Source: Phycisphaerales bacterium
Lineage (GTDB): Bacteria; Planctomycetota; Phycisphaerae; Tepidisphaerales; Tepidisphaeraceae
Direction: 5' to 3'
Assembly: GCA_028288775.1 (NCBI GenBank)
Contig: JAQGHP010000098.1
Location: 1 to 9,581 of the forward strand
DNA length: 9,581 nt
This document shows, one piece after another, positions 1 through 8,593 of this stretch. Numbering within the stretch: position 1 is the first letter of the stretch; each line of letters starts with the position of its first letter. Under the pieces are notes generated by a model. The model had not been told where the DNA came from and did not search any database. It was given only the letters and a program-made list of their open reading frames with translations. The position numbers and the translations under genes were made by a program.

Positions 1-374
1 TTGACATAACAGGGCGAGGGGCCGACGAGAATCAGGCTCTTGAAGCGACCGGGCTGCCGGATCGCGGCGATGATGCCGATGGCCGCACTCACCGAATGCC
101 CCACGAAGACCAGGTCCCGCAGATCCAGTTCGTCACAGATCTCCAGGATGTCGTCGGCGTAGCCCTCGAGAGAAGCATACCGGTCTCGATCGTAGGCGGA
201 AAAGTCTGATTGCCCGTGGCCGACATAATCGAAGGTAACGATCTTGTAATCGTTCTCGAAGCTGGGCGTGACCAGATGCCACATGTTTTGATCGCAGCCG
301 AAGCCATGAGCAAACAGGAGCGGGGTCGTGCCGTGCCCGCTGATTTTCACGTTGTGGCGCGTTAAGGGGTTCAT
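1..374 (-). CDS. RsbQ-like alpha/beta hydrolase, N-terminal part (cut by window edge)
   Basis: The visible 124 residues read as an alpha/beta-fold hydrolase of the RsbQ/KAI2-D14 type. AHGFGCDQNMW (about 22-32) forms the oxyanion-hole strand and loop. FDYVGHGQSD (48-57) follows, then the nucleophile elbow VGHSVS with the predicted catalytic Ser94, then LVGPSPCYV near the cut. These blocks closely resemble Bacillus RsbQ, the hydrolase that activates the phosphatase RsbP in energy-stress signalling to sigma-B. Related proteins in other bacteria are often paired with PAS or phosphatase regulators. The acid and histidine of the catalytic triad, and any partner gene, lie outside the window. The elbow is GHSVS where RsbQ has GHSVG; serine is small enough to be tolerated. 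The ATG at 374 begins the conserved region (MNPLTRHNVKISG), but no strong Shine-Dalgarno is visible. The fold is secure; the RsbQ-like role is inferred from motif similarity. Confidence 0.85.
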   Translation of the reverse strand, partial: MNPLTRHNVKISGHGTTPLLFAHGFGCDQNMWHLVTPSFENDYKIVTFDYVGHGQSDFSAYDRDRYASLEGYADDILEICDELDLRDLVFVGHSVSAAIGIIAAIRQPGRFKSLILVGPSPCYV

Positions 375-694
375 AGCTTGAACTTTACATCATCGCGTCC
401 GACGGTCTTGCCGCGAACGACAACCGCGGGTGAATTTACATGTAACGAGCTAAAATATCGACGCCGGAAAGTTTCAACTTGGGGGATCCGGGGCGGCGCT
501 GCGCTTGACCCGGCGTGAAGCATCATTTCTCCCTGCACGGCGGTCGCCCGCGGTCACTAAACGCGACCGAGGCCGCGGAGCTCAGCGCGAAGTTCCAGTC
601 GCACGGAAGCATTCATGTCCAACACCCTTACTGTCAACTCCGTGCGCTCCTCCGGGGAAAGCGTTACTCTTTGCGCCCCGGTGGTCGCCGGCTT
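375..694. other. Intergenic region without a convincing gene
   Basis: I see no convincing gene in these 320 bp between the hydrolase start and the katG stop. The open frames here are extensions of katG shadows. A perfect 10-bp palindrome, ttacatgtaa (436-445), lies about 60 bp upstream of the hydrolase start and could be an operator. The minus strand has TTGAAA followed by an AT-rich stretch near 450-480, which might be a weak promoter. No clear terminator hairpin follows katG. Confidence 0.4.
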
Positions 695-2953
<2,259 letters not shown>

Positions 2954-3070
2954 GCGGTGCGACTCCTGTTTCGGGTTTAGCTGACTCTGAGAACCAATGG
3001 GTTAGGCCGGCTCCGAGCGCCGGCTGTTCCCATTATTGGCTCGATCCTAAAAAGGTCCACCCCGGCGGGG

Positions 3071-3110
3071 GAAGAGTAAAGAGAAGGGTGAAGGGGTGAA
3101 GAGTAAAAGA
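3071..3110. repeat. Purine-rich degenerate heptad string
   Basis: This 40-bp tract in the gap upstream of katG is almost all purine on the plus strand and is built from variants of a GAAGRGT-like unit. The 10-mer gaagagtaaa occurs at 3071-3080 and again at 3098-3107, with gaagggt and gaaggggt between. It has no reading frame of its own and looks like short-unit repeat expansion. Confidence 0.5.
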
Positions 3111-3133
3111 CGGCCACACGCACGGCGGGCGCG

Positions 3134-5353
3134 TCAGTTCCCCTTCTTCCCTTTCGCATCCTCGGCCTTGTCCACGATCAACCGGTCCGCCGTCACGGTG
3201 ATGGAGCGGAAGGTGGATGCCCGCGAGCGCCACCAGAGACGCCAGTGGGTGGGCTTATCGCGCTGTGCTTCGGGCACGGGGACGACCAGGGCCCAGCCGT
3301 CGCGGATGAGTTGGAGCTCATCGCCGCGGCGTTGGACGCGGACTTTGGCGGTGAAACCGCCCCAGCTTCCGAAGTTCCAGCCGCCGTCGAAACCCAGATC
3401 CTGCCCGCAGACGGCGATGAGCATTCCGCCGGTGTTCGTGTACGCGGCCCGCCCGAAATCGGCGTCGAGGTCTACCGAGAAGTCCCCTTCCATCGTGAAT
3501 CGGCTGACCATTTCATTGTCTGGTTCTTGCGGACCGGTTGCGCCTTTGGGCGACATGGTGAGATTGGCCTTCCATCGCCAGGACTCCGCCATTTTCGCGG
3601 CGTCGTTGAACCTCGAGGCCAGCGACTCGGAATTCCCGTGCGGCCTTTGCGGCGCGGCGCGCATGAGGCGGTCCGTCACCACGAACGCGACGTCGTATCG
3701 CGCGGGGTATTCCGTCGTAAAATATTCCGAGCCATGCGGGGCGCGACCCTGATTGACTCGCTCCCAGGTTTCAACCTCGGACAATCGAACCTTCGCGACG
3801 GCGACGGGCGCGCGCTTCGCCGCCGCGACCTGTTGCGCGGTGAGCGTACTCACCCGCAATCCGGTGACGTCGTGCAAGTCCGCGGCCCGCAGCGACATCA
3901 CAACCTTCCCGTCACTGGACAGGAATCCCGCGCGCATGGTCGAGTCACCCCCTGCGGCACTTAATACGACCACGTCGCCGGCGTGAAGCGTGATTTCCGG
4001 AGTTGCGAGCACCTTGGGCCCGCCCATGGACCAGTGCTGTTGGTTAACTATCGTGATGTCCCCCACGCCGCCATTGCCGAAAATGCACGCTACGAGCGAC
4101 CCCTTCCACGCCCCGTTGCCCGGGTCGAAGCGGGCGGACGCGTCGCGGGGACCGTCCTTCGCCCGCGCCATGTTCGGGCGGAATGTGAAGCCCAATGTGA
4201 ATTCCCTGCGCTCGCCGGCCGCCATGCACTGTGAGTCGTACAGCGGCAGGCCCCGCGCGGCCCGGGCCCAGGCTGCGTTTGCCGCGGGATCCCCGGGTTC
4301 GACGGGGGCGGCGGCCCTGGCCGCGTCGACCTTGTCCGCGTCCATATCGCCGGGATCCATTCCCGTGAGATCCTTGATATCCGCGGGAGCCGGAATGAGA
4401 GTCCGCTCGGATTCGGGGGCAAACCCCGCGAGGCGAACACACCCGTTTCCGTCCGCACTGACTACCGCTTCGATCACGTCGCCTTCCACGAGGTCGATGT
4501 CCGCGGTGAAGCGTGCGTCCTGCGCGGCAAGCTTCAACACCTCGACGCCGTTCTTCAAGACCCGCGCGCTACCCTGATTGTTGTATACGAGCATCCGCCA
4601 TTTTTCCGGCGCGGGCGCCGTCGCGCTACGCGTCGTCGCGAGGGTTACCTGCGGCCGCCCTTCGTCCGCCCGGCGAGGAGGCTGATTTTCCGCCGCCCCG
4701 TTCTCGTGCTCGCGATTCGCCAAAAGTCCGGGTTGGGTAGCCGGCGTTTGCGGCATGGTCGTCGGGCGCGCCGGGCCCGCGGGCGGGAGTGACGCAACTT
4801 TTGCGACCGCGTTCGCCGTCGGCCGTTGGACAATGGCTTGTGGTCGGCCTGCGGAACGTCCGTAGACCAGGTACACGGTGACAAATACGCCGGTTACCGC
4901 CGCCCCAATGATCCAGGCGGAATATGCCTCCGCTCCGACACGAGCCCTGCGTAACCACTGGTCGATCGAAGTCGGCGTACTCTCTTCTTGTGCCGGCGCG
5001 GCATCGGCCGCGGGAATTTCACTCGCGGTCGTCGGGTCGCTTTGTGCATCCGAGACCGGCACAACGCCGTTGGCGATGAGCCGGCGGTCGTATGCGGCGC
5101 GGCGCTGAGGATGAATCACGGTCAGCCGGGCCTGGGCCACTTCGTCCATCATCCGCTGGCACTGCGCCCGGCGCTCCAAATCCGGGTCGAGCGCGTGGCG
5201 GTCGAGCCTCTCGAGCTGCCGGTCGGCGGCTTCCTCGATGGCCTTCGCGTCGGCACAGAAGGTGGGGAGACCCAGCAGCGCGTAGTGGTTCGGCGGACGC
5301 GAAACGTCCGGCGGGATGCGCAGCCACTGTGAATATTCGTCGTCGATCGGCAT
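3134..5353 (-). CDS. J-like domain membrane protein with duplicated extracytoplasmic domain
   Basis: This 739-residue protein has no function I can name. Residues 7-92 form a divergent J-like domain: PPNHYALLGLP (20-30) matches helix I of J domains, and HPQRRAAYDRRL (81-92) matches their end, but the HPD motif that stimulates Hsp70 is absent. Such N-termini are common on planctomycete kinases and membrane proteins. One hydrophobic segment (about 146-164) preceded by RRAR suggests a single anchor with the C-terminus outside the cytoplasm. A Pro/Ala/Thr-rich linker (about 171-250) follows. Two similar units come next, about 252-393 and 418-561, each containing a GDV strand, an L-H/K-D-(L/V)TG turn and a helix ending near AARAA or AAKRA. 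The C-terminus (about 615-727, with GGWNFGSWGGFTAKVRV and THWRLWWRSRASTFRSITV) has a jelly-roll, concanavalin-like look. The gene lies 204 bp downstream of the Hsp70 gene on the same strand, which suggests a functional link. The start at 5353 begins the conserved domain; its ribosome site is weak. Confidence 0.85.
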   Translation of the reverse strand: MPIDDEYSQWLRIPPDVSRPPNHYALLGLPTFCADAKAIEEAADRQLERLDRHALDPDLERRAQCQRMMDEVAQARLTVIHPQRRAAYDRRLIANGVVPVSDAQSDPTTASEIPAADAAPAQEESTPTSIDQWLRRARVGAEAYSAWIIGAAVTGVFVTVYLVYGRSAGRPQAIVQRPTANAVAKVASLPPAGPARPTTMPQTPATQPGLLANREHENGAAENQPPRRADEGRPQVTLATTRSATAPAPEKWRMLVYNNQGSARVLKNGVEVLKLAAQDARFTADIDLVEGDVIEAVVSADGNGCVRLAGFAPESERTLIPAPADIKDLTGMDPGDMDADKVDAARAAAPVEPGDPAANAAWARAARGLPLYDSQCMAAGERREFTLGFTFRPNMARAKDGPRDASARFDPGNGAWKGSLVACIFGNGGVGDITIVNQQHWSMGGPKVLATPEITLHAGDVVVLSAAGGDSTMRAGFLSSDGKVVMSLRAADLHDVTGLRVSTLTAQQVAAAKRAPVAVAKVRLSEVETWERVNQGRAPHGSEYFTTEYPARYDVAFVVTDRLMRAAPQRPHGNSESLASRFNDAAKMAESWRWKANLTMSPKGATGPQEPDNEMVSRFTMEGDFSVDLDADFGRAAYTNTGGMLIAVCGQDLGFDGGWNFGSWGGFTAKVRVQRRGDELQLIRDGWALVVPVPEAQRDKPTHWRLWWRSRASTFRSITVTADRLIVDKAEDAKGKKGN

Positions 5354-5391
5354 GCCCCGCCATCGTCAAATTACGCGGACATTCGGCATTG

Positions 5392-5513
5392 GGTCAGTTT
5401 GGAAAGACGGGTGCCACGGGTCGCGGTACTCCCAGACCCGTGCTTCTCAAGTCGCGGCAAGAGCACAGGTCTGCGAGTACGCCGAGCTGTGGCACCCATT
5501 TTTCGAACTGACC
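5392..5513. repeat. Double-hairpin palindromic repeat, copy 1
   Basis: The outer ends ggtcagtt (5392-5399) and aactgacc (5506-5513) are perfect inverted repeats. The 89-bp core (5409-5497) begins gggtgccac and ends gtggcaccc. Inside are two hairpins, each with an 8-bp stem and a 12-nt loop: cacgggtc/gacccgtg (5415-5422 with 5435-5442) and cacaggtc/gagctgtg (5464-5471 with 5484-5491, one mismatch). The core matches the reverse complement of 8909-8997 at 80 of 89 positions by my count, with no gaps. It lies in the gap between the Hsp70 and J-like genes, 38 bp upstream of the latter's start. Confidence 0.9.
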
Positions 5514-5557
5514 GACTAACGGGAATTCCTATTGCGGACTCGGCTTCAAATTGCGCT

Positions 5558-7252
5558 TCACGAAACGGGCGTCGCCACCACTTCCGCATCTTCGTTTACC
5601 GGCGCACCCCGCGTTGCCCCCGCCTGCCGCTGAATCGCGACGCTGGCCCAGTTGCCGTAGGTGGCCTCGATCGCCTCGACGTGCAGCCGGCCGCTGTTGT
5701 CGTAGGTGAACGTGACGTCCACCGGCGAATTCCGCGGCAGCCCGCGGGGCAGCGGCTCGATCGAACACGCCCCCACCGCAATGCACTCATCCGGCACCCG
5801 CGACTCCCCCTCGACGATGCGCACCGTCACCGCCGCCTGATTGTCAGCGGCCGTCCCGAATCGTTTTTTCACGCTCACCGGCAACTGCGTGTTGCTCGGA
5901 ATGAGAATGGTCACCCGCTGCTGCTTGTCAGCAGTGGTGACGACCACGCCCAGGTTGTAGGCGTTCACGTTGGTCGTGCGGATCGTGCGGAGAAGCGTCA
6001 GCAGACCGCGCTTGAAGGACGCCAGCAAACCCGGCCGCGTGAGCACGAGGTCCAGCTCTTTTTCCTCCGGCGACTGAGCACCCGGCGCACTCGCGGCCAC
6101 GCCGGGCTCTTGCAGCTTTGGAGCGCCCGCCGCCCTGGCGCTCGCGGCGGCAGCGCAGATCGCGGCGTGAATCGCTGCGCCGTGCGCAACCGCCTCATCG
6201 GGCGAAAGCGTGCAATTCGGTTCCTTGCCCGTCACCCGGCGGAGCATCTCAATCACCTGCGGCATGCGCGTCGAGCCGCCCACCACCAGCACGTCGTCGA
6301 TGCGATCCCACGTCAATTCCGCTTGTTTGATCACACGATTCAAGCGGCTTTCCGACCGGTAGAGCAGGCTTTCGGTCAAGGCGTCGAATTGCTGCCGCGT
6401 GATTTCGCCGGAGAAGGTTTTGCCCGCGTGATTCACGACGAACGTCGTCTGCTTTCGTTGCGACAGGACCTTCTTGGTTTCTTCCGCCGCGAGCAGCAGG
6501 TTCTGCGAGCTGACGGGGTCGTCGCGCGGGTCGTCCTGGTGGGCGTGGACGAATTGATCGGCCATGTGATTGAACAGGCGTTCGTCCCAATCGCGCCCGC
6601 CGAGCCGCACGTCGCCCGCGGTGGCGAGGACGCGCAGGTCGCGCCCCGCGATCTGCAGCATGGTCACGTCAAAAGTCCCGCCGCCCAGGTCGTAAACCAG
6701 GGTCGTACGCGCCGGAGTCTCGGCGGGCTTGTTCCCCGCTTGCGCCGGCTTCGCGTCGTTTTCCTTGAGAATTCCCCGGTACGCGTACGCCAGCGCCGCG
6801 GCGGTAGGCTCATTGATAATGTCGATGACCTTTAGCCCCGCCAGCCTCCCCGCCTCCGCGGTCGCCTGTCGGCGGCCTTCATCGAAGTAGGCCGGCACGG
6901 TGATGACCGCCCCGTCGATGGAAGTTTCCAACCGCCGCTCGGCGTCCTGCCGCATCTTTTTGAGAATTAGCGCACTGAGCGAAATGGGGCTCAGTCGTTT
7001 GCCGTTGATGAGCCTGGGATAATAGGGATCACCCATGTGCCGCTTGGCGCACTCGGCGACCCTCCCCGGCTCCGCCAGCGCCGCTCGCCGGGCCTCGCGG
7101 CCGACGATGACCTCCCCGTCTTCGTCAAACAGCACGACCGACGGCGTGGTCAACTCCCCTTCCGCATTGAGAATCGTCGCGGGAGACCCGTTGGCGTCGA
7201 GGTACGCCATGGCGGAGAACGTCGTGCCCAAATCGATCCCAAGGAGCGGCAT
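5558..7252 (-). CDS. Hsp70/DnaK-family chaperone lacking the helical lid
   Basis: This 564-residue ATP-dependent chaperone has a complete nucleotide-binding domain: phosphate-1 GIDLGTTFS (5-13), Lys70 in CAKRHMGD, connect-1 INEPTAAALAY (146-156), phosphate-2 YDLGGGTFDVT (187-197) with Thr193, and adenosine motif VLVVGGSTRMPQV (321-333). The beta-type substrate-binding domain follows (about 430-530: YNLGVVVTT, LIPSNTQLPV, VRIVEGES, LPRGLPRNSP). The protein stops about 35 residues later, so the alpha-helical lid of DnaK is missing. The usual linker and DVTPLSLG are replaced by a roughly 60-residue Ala-rich insert (about 366-428) and NVNAYNLG. This is therefore a DnaK paralogue and probably not the housekeeping DnaK. 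An in-frame ATG at 7339 exists, but the ATG at 7252 starts the conserved sequence (MPLLGIDLGTT) and has GAAAGG seven bases upstream (7260-7265). The next gene downstream encodes a J-like membrane protein, a possible partner. No CIRCE element is visible upstream. Confidence 0.95.
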   Translation of the reverse strand: MPLLGIDLGTTFSAMAYLDANGSPATILNAEGELTTPSVVLFDEDGEVIVGREARRAALAEPGRVAECAKRHMGDPYYPRLINGKRLSPISLSALILKKMRQDAERRLETSIDGAVITVPAYFDEGRRQATAEAGRLAGLKVIDIINEPTAAALAYAYRGILKENDAKPAQAGNKPAETPARTTLVYDLGGGTFDVTMLQIAGRDLRVLATAGDVRLGGRDWDERLFNHMADQFVHAHQDDPRDDPVSSQNLLLAAEETKKVLSQRKQTTFVVNHAGKTFSGEITRQQFDALTESLLYRSESRLNRVIKQAELTWDRIDDVLVVGGSTRMPQVIEMLRRVTGKEPNCTLSPDEAVAHGAAIHAAICAAAASARAAGAPKLQEPGVAASAPGAQSPEEKELDLVLTRPGLLASFKRGLLTLLRTIRTTNVNAYNLGVVVTTADKQQRVTILIPSNTQLPVSVKKRFGTAADNQAAVTVRIVEGESRVPDECIAVGACSIEPLPRGLPRNSPVDVTFTYDNSGRLHVEAIEATYGNWASVAIQRQAGATRGAPVNEDAEVVATPVS

Positions 7253-7302
7253 AGGTTCGCCTTTCACGCGCACAAGCGAAGGGTGGATTATCGCCGCAGA
7301 CG

Positions 7303-7330
7303 ATCTTACCCGGTTCTTTGCGCGGGGCAA
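7303..7330 (-). promoter_or_regulatory. Possible promoter of the Hsp70 gene
   Basis: On the minus strand TTGCCC (7325-7330) is followed after 16 bases by TAAGAT (7303-7308). Each hexamer matches the sigma-70 consensus at four of six bases, and the position suits the start at 7252. The match is modest and other AT-rich hexamers are nearby (GATAAT around 7288-7293). Confidence 0.3.
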
Positions 7331-7387
7331 CGCACGCATTCGCGTTGGCCGCGAATGGGGGGCGTGATGGATTCAGCGGGGGCCATT

Positions 7388-7577
7388 CTCCCTCCTCCGG
7401 TACTCCGGCCGAGGGCGGGGTGGGGGCGAGACGGTTCAAAGGTTCAAGAGTTGAAAGGTTCCAGGGTTCAAGGCTTCGAGCGTTCCCGCGCCTTGTACCA
7501 TTGAACCTTTCAACCCTGGAACTATTTTCGCAAGCCCCCTCTCTGACCCTCCCACCGGAATACCGGAGGAGGAGGGA
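7388..7577. repeat. 190-bp nested inverted repeat with GGTTCAA strings
   Basis: The outer arms are 7388-7408 (ctccctcctccggtactccg onwards) and 7555-7577, which match as reverse complements apart from one 3-bp indel and one substitution. The inner arms are strings of a GGTTCAA-like unit (about 7434-7476), mirrored at 7501-7522. gttccagggtt (7458-7468) pairs perfectly with aaccctggaac (7512-7522). gttgaaagg (7450-7458) also has a perfect inverse at 7506-7514, so alternative foldings exist. No open frame, transposase or target-site duplication is evident. The element lies between the Hsp70 promoter region and the tRNA terminator. Confidence 0.75.
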
Positions 7578-7783
7578 AATTCGATGCGCGTTACACTACG
7601 AGGTCGAGCCGGGCATGAGACGGCCGGTCATGCGGAGTGAAACACCCGCCTGCCGTTCTCCGGGACCGACGAAATTGTACGCAGGAGTTCCGTGCCGCCC
7701 TGTCGCGCACGCATTCGAATCAGCCCGAATGTTGTGGGAGAACTCCTTCGCCGTGGTTATGGGTGGCGATGGGAATCAAGCGA
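7578..7783. other. Gene-free spacer downstream of the tRNA
   Basis: I see no supported gene here. One nested inverted repeat is possible: ggagtt (7684-7689) with aactcc (7741-7746) enclosing cattcg (7712-7717) with cgaatg (7726-7731). It could be a folded RNA or chance. Confidence 0.25.
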
Positions 7784-7802
7784 CCCGCCCGAGACGGGCG
7801 GG
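7784..7802 (-). terminator. Hairpin terminator after tRNA-Thr
   Basis: cccgcccg (7784-7791) and cgggcggg (7795-7802) form a perfect 8-bp all-GC stem with a 3-nt loop, starting six bases past the 3' end of the tRNA on the minus strand. The following minus-strand sequence (tcgcttgattcc) has only a few T residues, so the fit to a classical intrinsic terminator is incomplete. Placement and stem strength support termination or 3' end protection. Confidence 0.6.
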
Positions 7803-7808
7803 AAGGAT

Positions 7809-7880
7809 AGCCGAAGAAGGGATTTGAACCCTTAACCCCCGCTTTACGAAAGCGGTGCTCTACCGTTGAGCTACTTCGGC
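7809..7880 (-). tRNA. tRNA-Thr (anticodon CGU)
   Basis: The minus strand folds as a complete 72-nt cloverleaf. The acceptor stem GCCGAAG/CTTCGGC has 7 perfect pairs, the D stem is GCTC/GAGC, and the anticodon stem CCGCT/AGCGG carries the loop TTCGTAA, giving anticodon CGU for the ACG codon. The T stem is AAGGG/CCCTT with loop TTCAAAT. G1-C72 and C2-G71 fit threonine identity; the discriminator base is U. The 3' CCA is not encoded (ATC follows), so it must be added enzymatically. The gene lies 80 bp downstream of the hibernation-factor-like gene on the same strand and has its own promoter and terminator signals. Confidence 0.96.
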
Positions 7881-7920
7881 GGGTTGCCGCAGCCGACGGC
7901 AGGGCCGACGGGATCGCCGA

Positions 7921-7948
7921 AGCATAGCCGGAAATGGACGCTTTTCAA
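7921..7948 (-). promoter_or_regulatory. Promoter of tRNA-Thr
   Basis: On the minus strand TTGAAA (7943-7948) is followed after 16 bases by TATGCT (7921-7926). The -35 matches consensus at five of six bases and the -10 at four of six. Transcription would start near 7914, giving a leader of about 34 nt before the tRNA. Confidence 0.5.
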
Positions 7949-7960
7949 GCGGGCCGCGGG

Positions 7961-8254
7961 TCAGGCGAAGGAGGCCTGATGCAGGCAGTGCCGGTGCAGG
8001 TAGCCGCTGATCGAGCGGATCAAATCGCGTAGCGCGTGACGCCAGTCGTTTTGGCGCGCCCGGCAATGGAAGTCGCCGGCGGAGTCGTGGATGCGGGCCT
8101 GCACTTCGTAACCGCGGCCGGTGCGATGCAGCGTGATGTGCAGGAGAAAACCGCCTAGCCTGCTGCCCATTCGGAGGGGCCGGCGGAGCCAGGCCATGAG
8201 TTGTCTGCGGTGGGACGGCTTCAACAAAACGTTGCCCTCATCGAGCTTAATCAT
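7961..8254 (-). CDS. Short S30AE/HPF-like ribosome-hibernation protein (probable)
   Basis: This 97-residue basic protein has the predicted order beta-alpha-beta-beta-beta-alpha: IKLDEGNVLL, helix about 13-33, FLLHITLHRT (36-45), YEVQARIHDS (49-58), DFHCRARQND (61-70), helix about 71-93. That order, the length (E. coli HPF is 95 residues) and the pattern 'strand, turn, strand, then DWRHALRDLI helix' fit the S30AE domain, which binds the 30S decoding centre and shuts down ribosomes in stress or stationary phase. The C-terminal dimerisation domain of long HPF is absent. I rely on fold pattern, not on a diagnostic motif. An open frame extends upstream to 8398, but the ATG at 8254 has AGGAG eight bases upstream (8263-8267), and the promoter at 8328-8333 lies inside the longer frame, so the short start is preferred. 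The tRNA-Thr follows 80 bp downstream. Confidence 0.65.
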   Translation of the reverse strand: MIKLDEGNVLLKPSHRRQLMAWLRRPLRMGSRLGGFLLHITLHRTGRGYEVQARIHDSAGDFHCRARQNDWRHALRDLIRSISGYLHRHCLHQASFA

Positions 8255-8327
8255 AAGGCAAGCTCCTGTCAGGGTCGGTTCAAAATTTCCAAATAGCAAG
8301 CGATGTGCCCGGGCGTTGACGTCTGCA

Positions 8328-8336
8328 ATTATACCA
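8328..8336 (-). promoter_or_regulatory. Extended -10 promoter of the hibernation-factor-like gene
   Basis: On the minus strand the sequence TGGTATAAT (8336 down to 8328) is a perfect extended -10 element: TG, one base, then TATAAT. The -35 region is weak (TTCTCG about 18 bases upstream), as is usual for extended -10 promoters. The start point would be near 8321, giving a 5' leader of about 65 nt before the ATG at 8254. Confidence 0.6.
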
Positions 8337-8580
8337 GTGGCGACGAGCGCCCGAGAAGCGAAATCGCGAATGTCGATCGAATTATTTCTCGGCCGCAAGC
8401 GGGTGGGAGACGTGCCAGGCGTTGCAAGAAAAGCGAGCGCGAGTGACCGGTGGGTTTGACGGTTCGCGGTGCAAGTGACGAGGGGATGTCTTGGTGAACT
8501 AGACGCGCGGGGGCGGGGACGCTACCCTACCCCCCTTTCATTGAACTGAAACGAGCAGTAAAGGCACTTTAGGAAACAGG
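8337..8580. other. Divergent intergenic region
   Basis: This stretch separates the minus-strand hibernation-factor-like gene from the plus-strand 24-codon gene. TTGACG (8456-8461) and TTGAAC (8541-8546) occur on the plus strand, but neither has a convincing -10 partner, so the promoter of the small gene remains unplaced. I see no gene or repeat here. Confidence 0.35.
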
Positions 8581-8593
8581 AAAGGAGCGTTGG

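Noticed and set aside
5392..5513. CRISPR array
   Set aside because: The repeats are palindromic pairs, not regularly spaced direct repeats with unique spacers, and no cas gene is present.
5399..6835. 478-residue plus-strand open frame opposite the Hsp70 gene
   Set aside because: It is antisense to clear Hsp70 motifs, rich in Arg and His as expected of a shadow frame, and has no ribosome site or family signature.
7253..7339. 29-residue N-terminal extension of the Hsp70
   Set aside because: Hsp70 proteins begin almost directly with the GIDLGTT strand, and the ATG at 7252 has a suitable ribosome site.
7253..7360. CIRCE/HrcA operator upstream of Hsp70
   Set aside because: No TTAGCACTC inverted repeat is present in this region.
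7388..7577. Insertion sequence
   Set aside because: There are inverted repeats but no transposase frame and no clear target duplication. The internal heptad strings do not look like IS ends.
8255..8398. N-terminal extension of the hibernation-factor-like protein to the ATG at 8398
   Set aside because: The extension contains the extended -10 promoter, and the ATG at 8254 has a far better ribosome site.
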